Positions 1 to 11,400 of a stretch of 64,000 nt of DNA are shown one piece after another. Under the pieces are notes generated by a model, which had not been told where the DNA came from, made no database searches, and worked only from the letters and a program-made list of their open reading frames with translations. The stretch's first letter is position 1. Each line of letters begins with the position of its first letter. Position numbers and translations under genes: made by a program. Origin of the DNA: Diploscapter coronatus (lineage: Eukaryota; Nematoda; Chromadorea; Rhabditida; Rhabditidae); the NCBI GenBank assembly GCA_964036155.1, contig OZ038422.1, positions 42,989,201-43,053,200 on the forward strand, written 5' to 3'.

Positions 1-437
1 TCTGACGATGAAAGGGAATGGATTGAAATTGGAGAGATTCCAGAAAAACGAAATTATTTTGGAGTTGCATCACTAAATGGGAGAATTTACATTACTGGAG
101 GACGAAGGTCGTTAATTTTATATGATAAATAATGTACTATTATATATTTAGTAATAATTATAATGTATTCAAATCCTGTCTGTGTTTCGACCCCTCAGCT
201 CCAGTTGGCAGTCGAATTTCTCGAATCGCTGATACGTATTATGAAAGATATCATCATTCGCTTGTTGCTACGAATGGAAAATTGTATGCAATCGGAGGGT
301 GAGCTGAGATTTTGCATATATTTATACGAAATATTTGTTTACTTAGATTTCAAGACATTTCCGAGGAAAAATTTTGTAGTTCAATCGAGGAATACGATCC
401 CCAAACGAATAAATGGCGTGAAATCGAAAAAATGACA
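1..437 (+). CDS. Kelch-repeat protein, 3' end (partial)
   Basis: This is the tail of a beta-propeller protein, probably KLHL-like, cut by the window edge. The exon from base 1 reads a blade with NGRIYITGG. After an intron of roughly 90 bases, the next exon (about 191-299) carries YYERYHHSLVATNGKLYAIG. A third exon (about 350-437) gives SIEEYDPQTNKWREIEKMT and a TAA stop. These are classic kelch features: a double glycine, then Tyr and Trp at fixed spacing. A poly(A) signal aataaa follows at about 441. The protein stops right after the Trp of a blade, whereas KLHL propellers usually run on to close the last blade, so either an N-terminal strand closes it or this is a shortened copy. BTB/BACK domains, if any, lie outside the window. 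Kelch assignment is firm; the family member is not identifiable. Confidence 0.85.
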
Positions 438-2256
438 TAAAATAAAGTTGATTATAGTAATCTCAGATTTCATATAGAAATTTTATTCAATAAATGTGAA
501 ATAATAATTTAGCTTCAGTAACATGATATAGACAACTCTCGAAGATATTCAAAATTAACAGAGGAAATTGTAACTGAAATAAATATTCTTCAAAATATTT
601 TATTTAAAAATTCTGTAACCAAATCCAATATTTATTTTATAGTAATTTCAATCGATTAACGAGTTTCAAGGTAATTTTTTCAAAATATATAGCAGAAATA
701 GTTAATCGATTTCTTGTGAAGTTGTTGCTGGCACTTCGCATTCAGTTTGATTACACGCTCCATGAATTCATTTTTACTTCGGCATGTTATACATGATTTT
801 GAAGCCCTTATATAGGGGCATAATCGTATTGTTGTTTTTTTTTTATTTTCGAAATAAAACTTTAAATTTTGAATGAAATTGAAGCTTAAAAAAGACTACC
901 GAATTATCTAGTAGAAATGTCGCCAGCGATAGAACAGATAATAATTCAATTGCAGTTGTTTTCTTCTTTTGTTTCTCTTGTGCTCTATCTCTCTGATGAG
1001 ATTGGATCTCATCAGATTCATTCTTCACAAGTTAACTTATCACCAACAGCTGCACTTCGATATTGATATTAATAAAGTATTATACTCTTATATTCGATAG
1101 ATCTATTAGAAACAGTACGTACAAGAGGCAATTAATGAAAAGTATTCAAATAGAATTTATTCCCGGTTCAAATTTATTACCAGCTATATCTGCAACAAGG
1201 AACGATGCTAGAAACGGTCGCAATAATTATTATTCCAAAGCATTGCATTACGATATATTGAAAATGCTTTATCACGTTGTTTCATGCTAATGCTTTCGAA
1301 TAAATTGATCGGCCAAAATTAAGAACTAGAAATCATCTCGATCGAAAGATCAAAGTTTGGATATAATAATGACTAAAATAAAGATATAAGCTGAAAAAAA
1401 TAAAAACCGGAGAGTAAAAATAAAACTTGTGACAAATACAACGAAGACTAGCCATATGTTATTTTACTATCATATTTAATTGAAGATTTAAAAAATGAAA
1501 AGATAGTAAAATGAAATCGTGCTAGGAAGAATCGACATAATAATTGAAAAATAATAAACGTTCAAAAATCGGCTCCTAGAAAAAGACACCAGGACACCGG
1601 GACACCAGTTAGAAAAAGACAACGGCTTTTTTCTTTTCTTCTCTTGCTTTCTCATACTATTTCTTAGAAAAGGTGGTGTCTTTTTCTACGAGCCCAAAAA
1701 TCAGCTCTCAACTTTGATCCAAAATATGCGTGATTTTGTAACAGAAATGCATTGAATTGGATTGACAAATCAAATGATCTTCTTGATAAATTGTATTTCT
1801 TCCATCTATCAACGCAATTTATTCCTCCCATTTACAAAATAGATATGTTCAACAACTAATTACGAAAGAAAAATGATATCTAGGAGAATGCAGGATTAAG
1901 CTAAATTACGGACTCAAATCTATAGCCGCTAAATCCAACTATTTGAAAAAGTGCAACAGATATTCTGAATCAAAAAGAAAGAATACCATTTGCTCAATTG
2001 CACAAATCTAAGGCCTGATCATGGAATGTACGAAAATTACGTAGTCTAAAACAAGCTTATATAAAAAAAATAATGAATGAAAGGGATAAAATTATAAGAG
2101 AAAGTAAAACTTGAAAAATAACAAGAAAAGGGTCTTTGAGTTTGAATGAGTCATGAAGGACTCTCTTATGAATAATGCGATAATTTACAAGAAAAAAAAG
2201 AGGAAAGCGAATACAATGGATTACCGTAAGCCTTTCCTGTGCAGCTCACTCCATTT
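438..2256. other. Intergenic region between kelch and Maelstrom genes
   Basis: This AT-rich stretch lies between two genes that converge on it. It has no open frame with recognisable protein similarity. It contains the kelch gene's poly(A) signal near 441 and one complete short inverted-repeat transposon at 1563-1702, listed separately. I see nothing else in it. Confidence 0.6.
1563..1702. mobile_element. hAT-type MITE with 20-bp terminal inverted repeats and 8-bp target duplication
   Basis: The element occupies 1571-1694 (124 bp). Its left end at 1571-1590 starts GGCTCCTAGAAAAAG and its right end at 1675-1694 is the inverse with one mismatch in 20. It is flanked on both sides by the direct repeat caaaaatc (1563-1570 and 1695-1702). 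An exact 8-bp duplication is the signature of hAT-superfamily transposition. The interior carries three near-tandem gacacc units and no coding capacity, so it is a non-autonomous element moved in trans. The perfect duplication and near-identical ends suggest a fairly recent insertion. Confidence 0.85.
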
Positions 2257-5200
2257 TCAGATGTGAAACGAGAGAAGAATTTGTTCTCTTTCTGCTTTAA
2301 TTTTTCTAAGCCTCATTTCCTGTGCCTCATTCGCCTCCTCTTTGTGTTCCGTACCGATTCCACTGTTTGACGGAGCCATTTTCCAGTTTTGCATTGACAT
2401 AAAGCTCGACAGGTGTTCTGAAATTATTGATATCTAAATTGTAAAAATAAAAGTTATATATTTTGCAAATGAAAATGCGCTGCATTAAGAAAAATATGAA
2501 AGAAAAAATTTAGTTTTTTTTTCAATATCGTTTACTGCCTAGTTTTTAATATTCAGTTGAAAAAGAAACTTTTCTTACAAATCGAAGAATTTGTCTAACC
2601 TCAAAAAGATGATAGAACATTTCAAAATAGCAATGCCTACCTCTGAGCTTTGGTCGTATTTGATTGCTCGCAGGCTCAACTTGTGGGATTTCACTAAAAT
2701 ATCAATTTTATCATTAGAAAATTCTATTCTACATTATACGCGATAGAATCAGAAATTTGCGTTGAGATTGAGATTCTTCTCAAAAATTCAGAAAAAAAAG
2801 TTAAAACTATGCTAATTTATGAGTTTGCTTGCCGGCAGTACTGGCCGTTGTCGAACGGGTCGTCGTTTTCATACGTGTCTTCCCTCAGATTCGTTCCTGC
2901 AGCCATCGATCTGCTCAGCCAACTCGGTGTCATCTGAATCGACTTCTTCTTGGGCTCCTGAAAAATGCTTCATTTCTCTAATTGTTCACAAGAATTGAAT
3001 GGGCAACATTTCTTTGAATTTTTCACAATTCGTTCTCTGATTTTCTAACTTGCATGATATTTTCATTATCTTTAATCGGAAATAGCAGGAAAAATTGACT
3101 AGTTTTAAAATGGAAACTCGGAAAATTGATAGCTTGAAAATAGCGTGGATAAGAAGATCCTAAACATGCCATTTTCTATTCTTGCGTGCTATTTCTGCAA
3201 GCTATACATTTCCTAATGGCATTTCTAAATTCGAAAGAATATGAGCAATTTCATGACAGAATAATCTGTACATACCGACAGAGTTGTCGTGGCTTTCGGC
3301 AAGTTGTGAGGAGCAATGTTCGCTCTCTCCTGTTTTGTCCCGCGAACAGACGCTCCAGTTGACGTTTGAGTTCTTGCCCTGGCAGCTTCGATGTTGGTTG
3401 CGAATCTGCCCGGCCTTCTAGTCCTGAAATTGCATCTATCAATTCAATTCAATAAGATTCAAGTTTTTGCTTCAAAATTTAGGAATTGCAAACTGTAACT
3501 TTGATTGAAGTTATGTTTCGCTTCTGGAATGTTGAAAGGAATAATTAGCGGCACATGTAAAGAATACAATTTCCTATCTACCATTTATGATTTCTATTTT
3601 TCCTTTCGTTCATCATGAAATTCTTACTTTTGCTGATTTCCGAGATAGTATTCTGCTTGAAGTTTCTTCTGGATGATTTTGACAAAAGTTTCGAGTGTGG
3701 GGCCCTCAGGCTGCTCTTCTTTTTCTGCCTGCTTCGTCTGATCCTTTTGTTCACTTCGTCCTCGTTTCTCCTCACAGCTGGGCCCGGCTACTTCCATTTG
3801 AAATCTGAAATCATACGGATTTTTAATTTAAAATTTAGCAATTATTAAGAAAACGCTGCAAGAATTAGTCCTACCCACATGTTAAATTGCGAGTTTCATG
3901 GTGTTCTTCAAAATTATAGAAAAAAAAACAGCCTTATGCACGAGAAATATGAAAGATTATGTGAAGCGTTCGATCCAGGATATTTTAGAAACAGAAAAAT
4001 GAAACTTATTACAACCTGCTACTTCTCGAAGTTCGACGATCCGTCTTCCCCTCCATTCTCAGTCGAATCTCCTCGGGATTCTTAGCTCGCACAGTCAATT
4101 TCAGATAATCTTCGAAGTCTTTAGGACGACCTGAAAACTATCATCCATCAAGGTGAAGCACTATTTCAAAATTCAAAATATCGTCTACTTTTAAAGAACG
4201 ATACATAAACAGAAAAATATAAGTCAATCTTGTTTAGATTGAAAATTTTAGAAATTTTCACATAATCAAGAATACAGTAGCGGAAACCAACGAAAGCTTA
4301 AAATGTTGACTTGAAACTCGCACTTTCTGCTCAAGAATAATTAAAGTTATTGAAATGTCGCTTTTGTAATTCATCCTTGGAAAATGAGGTACTGTAATAG
4401 GCGACCGACCCGTGTCGTCCATGATTGGTTCGGGCTGTGGTTGGGGAAATGATAAATCCAGCGGCGAGGGTGAGGGAAACGGAGAGCTGAAAACAATTAG
4501 TTAATTATTTTAGAAAAATGCAGAAATAGGGCCATTTTTCTGCTCTTATGGATTTCGTTCAATGTTTTCCCTGCAGAATGTCATACCTCAGATCGTAATT
4601 TACTTTGCAGCTGACAGCCACGCAGGTCAGTTTGTTTGCAGCGGCGTTCATTGTGTCATAGTCGCGGAATTCTGCCTCGTAGCCGAATTTCAGTAGCAAA
4701 TACCTCAAAATTAGCATTTTTGAGAAACGTTGTAAATTCTATGAAAGACAAGCTAGGAGTTACACAAAACTGGTGAATTTATCTTCAATAAGTATATGAT
4801 AACTGAAACAGGAAGATGCAGAAATATTTTTGCATTTTTCCAATAAATGTTCGATTTAAGCTGGAAAAAGTAAAGATAGGAGAAATATCGAAATCATAAA
4901 CGTTAAGAACTGTTATTCAAGTCCGTTTTTGTAAGTGTTCGACCTACATCATTCTAGCCACGTGCTGGAAGGGACAGTGCAGCTTCTTCAAGTGAGCGAT
5001 TCCATTCAGGCCGTGCAGTGGACAGATCGAGTTCGAGTCGTTCAGTAGGCGAAGTCGAGTCTGAAAACCAATATCTTCAGAAGAAAATTGTAATAATTAG
5101 GCGACAGAAACGGGTAAAATCTTGCCTTTCAAGACTCTGAATTCGAAATCGAAACAAAAGAGCTCAAAACTCTCAAATACCAAAGAAGAATGTAAGTCTT

Positions 5201-8004
5201 GCTCGCAATTGTTAGATGAATGCTATAATGCTCGCTTGTCAGATGATGATTAAAATCCCTAAAACCTGAAAGTATCTGTCGATGACTTTGGGGTGCATGT
5301 CGATCGGACCGAAGATCGTGTTGTAGCTGATGGCCACGTCTTGGATAGGCAGCAGCAGGTCGAAGAAAGAGATCAAGGGGTCATCCTTGTTGAAGGCAGA
5401 CAGATAGAAGAGCGAGGGAATCTGAATAGCAGTAAATCAGATAGTGGTGATTTTAGGAGAGTAAAAAATTGCAGACGAGAGTGATTTCATCATTATAATG
5501 CAGAAAAGAAAACAAATTCAACAAAATCAAGTTATGTTCTTATGAAAATAGCCATTGAATAAAGATTATCAAAATTCTAACTCTAGTCCAGATTGGCATT
5601 TTTATCTTTAATTAATATTTAAAAGTTCTCAACTCACGATGAAATTATGTTGTTCGATGTCGTAGACGATCCTCGTCACCGCATTTTCGCCGCCGATTCC
5701 CGCGAATTCAAGCAGTTCCTTCCAGACTTGGTTGGCATCCTGCAGATGCGAGTTGAATTCAGTGTCGTGAAGTGGACTGCCAAATTTCTGCTCTGGAAAA
5801 TAAAACATTAACAGAATAAAAACACATGTTTTTAACAAAAAAAACTTCCTAGGGCTTGTTGAGAACTTCAACAAATCTGAAACTTCGTTGTTTTCATCAT
5901 GTTGGTTGAAGGGGAGTTTTCCGACAAGCGTTTGCTCAAATAGCAGTGATTTGGCATACTGAATTTGTTCATGTAATCTCTGGCTTCCCACACATTCGTG
6001 CAGCCCCCTCCGAGCATTTTCTCCTCGTCAAATCGCACGTGCCACACCTTCTGGTCCACTATTCCTGGAATGAGAAGGCAATTTCTATTTTTAGAAACGT
6101 GTATGAATGAACGGTTGATGGTTCTGCTAGACTTTTGAGAATGGTTGCAAGAATTGCAAGAACGAACCGTCAGAAAAGCTGAATCGAATTGCGGCGATCT
6201 CGCAAGGCGACGCGAGGAAGCATCGTCCTTTCTGCTGACTGAGAGTGTAGGGGAATAGGGAAAGGACGACGAAGTCGAGGTAGTACGGATGGACTGAAGG
6301 AAACAAATGCAATCCCAGTGAAAAAGTGCAGGGTTTTAGATAAAATGCGATTTATGAGGCAGTATTACAAGTTCTTGAAAGAAAATTAATTTCAATGCTA
6401 ATTCATTTCTCTGGTTTCCCTTACCGAAAGAAGTTATATCCTTGGGCAGTCGGAAGATTTCCTCCGCGAATCGATTAGCCCTTTTCATGCGAAAAGAGTT
6501 GACGAATTCGCGACTCGCCAAGCGGCCCTGAAAATGCGATCTATTAAAATGCTTGACAACTAGTAGAAGTCCCAGCCTCATAGAATGAAAATAGGACGAA
6601 AAAATGAATAAGAAGTCTCTTTCACGTTCTTATCGCTTCATGAATTTTTCATGTGGCAAATTTATAGAATACCTGATTTTTCACTCAAAGTAAACATTTT
6701 GTCAAGATTTCGATTTGAATGAGGACAAATCTAAAGTGTCAGAAGACTAGGCAATCAAAATGACTCACGAATGGCAGTGACATTCCGCTAGAAGATCCTT
6801 TGGGCATCTGAACTGCGAATTTGAACGGCTGTTGCGAAAGAACGAGTTACCTCATAGGCGACTGGAGCTTTCAAGCGAGGAGTCAGTGTGATCATCTGAA
6901 ATAATAAATCGTCAAAAATTATAACTTTCTGAAGTTACGATCGAATTGGAAAAGAATCTTGCAAAATGTTGGAATGAAATGAGAACACGAAGGAGATGCT
7001 TGAAAATCTCTTCCTTTTACAGTTGCTCAAAGAATCATTTTTACTTCAATAACCTTTCCTTACCATCCTACGATTCTCTTCCAGCAGAATTTCCAACTCG
7101 ATTTCCTCGATTCGCGCCTCGATCTCCATTTTGGATGCGGACAGTTCGGACACTGAGGGCGTGGGGAGATCTTCCTGCAATCATGTTCAGTTTCTGTTTT
7201 AAGTTCAAAAATAATTCTAACCCAAAAGCTGCATTGATAATGAATTTGGTACTTGATAGCTCTGATTGAATGGAGTCTCTTCGGGGACGTGGGCTCTGAG
7301 AGTGCAGAAGGCAGGACTCGTTGTCCCAGTTGCGGGAGGCAAGTGCGCGGCCAAATCGGAGCTGCATTCGAGTTTGTGACGCAGGTTGTTTGCTGCCTGT
7401 CCGTAGTTGGTTCTTCGCTTCGATGCAGTCATTCGGGCTGCCTCTGCTTCGTACGCGGCCCTCACGTAGTGGGGCACTTTCTGAAAATCAATTTTTCTAG
7501 TTTGAAGATAATTTTATCTTGAAGATTTAAATGAGAAAAGCAGAATGAAGCACGCTATTAACTTTAAAAATCTGCAGCACTCAATAATTCGGAAATCTTG
7601 AAAAGAGTGAAAAAGTGAGAGGTTTCCTAATGACTATTTCGCCAGGTTGCGAGATTCCCAAAATTCTACTAATTGGTATTTTTCTAATTTACCCTATGGA
7701 TAGTCTCCATGACTAGCACGTGCGATGCCAGCTTCCTGTCGTAATTTTGTCGCGTTTCTTCCTTGAACAACTTCCTGCCGACTAGATTCTCCCTAAAAAT
7801 AATTTTTCAAGAATTCATCAATTTTCTCGAAGTAATCTTTTCAATATTATTCCTCACAAGTTTATCAAGGTCAATAAAATTCATCATCTCTCTCTTCAGA
7901 GTTTTGAATGAGAAAATTTGCGAGATCATTTTCATTGCTTGTTTGATGAATTTTGCCATATCCGCTTACCAGAGGAAGTACCCAGACATCTTCTGGGGCG
8001 ACAT
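2257..8004 (-). CDS. mael: Maelstrom-like protein (HMG-box plus MAEL domain), small-RNA pathway
   Basis: Twenty exons give a 762-residue protein whose frame closes exactly: 7970-8004, 7693-7792, 7253-7480, 7064-7174, 6851-6895, 6769-6807, 6425-6527, 6168-6293, 5960-6064, 5638-5792, 5266-5421, 4948-5060, 4587-4703, 4410-4486, 4016-4130, 3628-3804, 3276-3423, 2833-2957, 2641-2693, 2257-2417. The N-terminus (MSPQKMSGYFLW onward) resembles a degenerate HMG box. The middle matches the MAEL domain: HPYYLDFVVLSLFPYT, then CFLASPCEIAAIRFSFSDGI (compare the PCEIG..KYSLQEGI pattern of animal MAEL), and a Cys-x2-His...Cys block at CPLHGLNGIAHLKKLHC. Maelstrom acts with PIWI/piRNA silencing in animal germ cells. 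The protein is longer than vertebrate MAEL (about 430 residues) because of a charged C-terminal tail. The intron after 2833 seems to use a GC donor; without splicing the protein would end nine codons later. A 3' splice site lies 24 bases before the ATG. Confidence 0.78.
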
Positions 8005-8416
8005 ATCTCGAAGAGCGTGGTGAGACTTCTGAAATTATCTTGAAAAGGAAAGAATAGCATCTTCAAAAATAGCGGGAAAAGTGAAGTTGATTGATGATAT
8101 CATTTTGACAAGTATCAAGCATGAATGTCGGCTATCAACAACTAGCGAAACATCAATAAGACGATTTTAGTCATTTACTTATTATTGACGATATTCGATT
8201 CGAGGCAACACAATAAAAATAAAAATACAAATCAAACAACCAAGTATAGCTAAGCCTTCAAAAGGAAATGAGATCAATTCGATCCAATAAACAAAACAAA
8301 ACAACTAGAACAGGAAGAAGAAAGTCTCGAGTAATTAGTTGACCGGATAAAATTTGTTGCTACTAGATGTAGCGAAGGACTAGTATGGATGAAAAATAGA
8401 TTAGAATGGTCACTAC
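8005..8416 (-). promoter_or_regulatory. Argonaute-Maelstrom intergenic gap with candidate trans-splice acceptor at 8029
   Basis: Only about 0.4 kb separates the Argonaute stop from the Maelstrom start on the same strand. A strong 3' splice site (ending tttcag on the minus strand, base 8029) precedes the Maelstrom ATG by 24 bases, and no upstream coding exon pairs with it. In nematodes this layout marks a downstream operon gene receiving a spliced leader. A 5' UTR exon joined by ordinary cis-splicing is the alternative. No poly(A) hexamer was found in a quick scan of the gap. Confidence 0.4.
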
Positions 8417-11400
8417 CTAAGCATTGATACGAGAGAACTCGAAAGGAGTGTTGACGTAGTTGAGGATGTTGGTCAGCTCGGGGAGGGGCTTCAGGCTGGC
8501 CAGCTCGTCGGATATTTCCACTCCAGGCACCATATTCGGTTCCAAAGTCTCCATCTTTTTCAGATTGTCGCGATCGCTGAAAATGCGCATTCAATAGAAG
8601 AGGGATATCAAGCATTCAAGCATACATGTACTGGACGAGCAGATTGCGTCCGCGCTCCGCATAGCGGTTGGCCACGTAGACGGGGGTGGGCAGAGACGTA
8701 GGCAGACCGACGATCTGAAAGATGAGGAAATCTAGGGAGGAGCAAATCTTATTTTAAAAAAAAAATACAAGTTTGAAAAATCGAACAAGAAATTTCAGAA
8801 AATCCTACATTTCTTGCAAACAGTGGGAATTTTTAGCATTTTTCAACGATTTTAAAGGGGACACATGCTGATCCCAGGAAGAGGGAGTTAAAATAAAAAT
8901 TCGTGAGATAAAATCTGATTAGAAATGCTCAGGTCGTCTGAAAAATGGACACTTTCTAAGTTCTGGTGAAAAAAGCAGAGTTAGATGAGGTAGAGGAATT
9001 GGCATTAGTCGGTGCAATTTCTCGCTGGGAGTTATCGGGATTTAGTAACCCGTTAAAAATGAAAATTACTCCAACCTGATGCGCATAGCAGAGCGTGTAG
9101 GTCATGCCGATGAGGTCGTCCATGGACAGATTGAGTTCGTCCTTGAGCACGGTGTAGGAAGGAGTGGAGGCAGAGCCCTGCAGAGTGGTGTGCGAGTTGA
9201 GGAAAAACTGCTTGTGGGCAGGGTGGGTCAGACCGGAATCGATGACAACGCCTGGACGGATGTTCTGCTGGGGAGGGCGGTCCGCTGCATTCACCTGGAA
9301 ATGAACACTCGAATTGGAAGAAATAGCACGAAAATGAAAAATTGACGAGAAGCTCATTGTTTTTTAGGTGAAATGATGAAACGACCTCTTCCTGGAAGAT
9401 ACGAATGTTGTGGGACTTGGACACACAGATGTAAGTGATCTTGTGACCGTAGGCACCGCAAATCTTGGCCAGACTTCCGCGGATCAACGGGAGCTCGTAC
9501 GAGAGGATCTGTAAGAAAAAGATGAATCATAAGACTGAGTTTATATTGAAGTTAGGTTTTTGCAACTGAGAAAATTCAGCTTAGACAATAGTATATTTTA
9601 GTTGATCAATCTGAAATCAGTAATTCGTACGGTCTCGTAGGCTCCCTCGGAAGTTCCGGCTCTGTAGATGAGCAGCTCCTGCGGCAGCTGACCCTCGTGC
9701 TCCTGCTTCCAGACACGCAGCACGTCTTCCAGAATGTTGCCAATCACCACGCACTGCAAACAAGTCAATCAGTGATTGAAGAACAGCTGAATAGCCCAAC
9801 CTCCTCTCTGCCTTTGGGCTGGAAGTTGAATCCTCCAATGAACTCGAACGGGTTGCGCCTCATGTTCGCAGTGTACTGAAATTGAACGAATAAATTATTG
9901 CATTCTAGCAGAAATCAGCTAGAAATTCTCATTTCTTTTTTACTCGTATATGTTCTAATTTCATCACTCATTTCAAATGCTAAAATCTCCCAGAAATTTC
10001 AAAGCAATACAAGGATTTTTACGAGGATGCGACTATAAGAATGTATGTGAAAGCTGAAAAACATTCAATTGAATTCCCAAGTTTTTATACTCACGCCGAT
10101 GATAGAGGGCACGTCATTGTAGGGCTCGCCTTTGAAGTTCTTGAGGAAGGGCGAGTGGCTGAAACCGAGGCCGAGAATGAGGCGATGAGGCGGGAACCAC
10201 TTGCTGAAACGAGAATGAATGAAAAGAAAGGAAGAGAGATGACAAACTTGATGGACTCGTAGTCGAAGCCCTTGGGCGAGTGCAACGAGTAGTTCAGTCC
10301 GCCATTCTTCATGTTTGTCTTCAGGAACACATTCTCCAGCGTCAGATGCTTGTTCTGCTCCACCACCTAGAAATTTATGTGAAAATCGAATGAATAGAAA
10401 ATAATCTAATTATCAGAAGAAGATCAAAAGTTGATGGTTTTCGAGTGGGTAGAACAATTTTGAAATGAAGAGTGACGAGAAGACGATATGGTAACCAAAT
10501 TAAAATTTTTCTTAAATCCCCAAGTCTGATAGTAAGGAATAAGAAAGATTTCGTCAATCTGTCAATTTTTAGGTTTTTAGGTGCCAGTATATGATCATTT
10601 TTGTGAGAAAAAGTAATAATGAAGAAATTGTCTATTCAGTTTATCTAGAAAGACCGCCTCTATCAACTTCTACCACACAAACCTTCTTCATGTTGCTGCT
10701 CTTCATGTCCTGAGTGCCCACAGTGTAGAGCCTCTCATAGTACTTGATGTGGGGATGAGCAGGCACTTCGTCGCTCGTCACGAAGAACACGAAGAAGCAG
10801 GCAGCGTTGGCAGCATCGCGCATCAGTTTCTCCACTTCAGAGCCACAGTTCTGCTTGGTCACCGTCACCATCTGCAATTATTTTATCGTTTATTGACTTC
10901 CCAATTCCTTTAAGGTGTGTGTATGTGCAGGATCTACTCGTCTTTCCCCTTCCCAAAATTGGAAAAGTCCATCACCTTCACTCGTGTCTTGCCAAGATAT
11001 AATATGCAGTAAATTTGCACAAGACTGATTTCCTGCTTACTCTGCAGTCAGCAGGGACGTCGATCTCGACGCCCTTCTTGGCGGCCTCCTTCATGAGTCG
11101 CTTGCCGAACTCCACGATCATGTTGTAGTTGACAGAGCGCTGGTCGTTCTGCGAGAACAGCCCGTACAGGGCCCACTTGTCGATGCGCGCGGGGCGGTAG
11201 AAGGGCATCTCGAACTTCCACTTGCCGTCGTGCGGGTAGACGTGGTGTGTCTCCTCGCGACTCGCCGAGCGCTCGCGGAACACGATTCCAGGTCCATTGA
11301 TGAAGCGGCCCGTCACCTGAAAAAATGATTTTTTGGATAGAAGAATAGAGTGAAGAGCAAGGATGAGTCAGAATTTCTACACAAGCGAGTATCCCCCCTC

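Noticed and set aside
5797..5942. Extra Maelstrom exon encoding FEQTLVGKLPFNQHDE...
   Set aside because: The frame is open, but joining 5960 directly to 5792 keeps the frame and gives a continuous MAEL domain; using this segment leaves no good donor.
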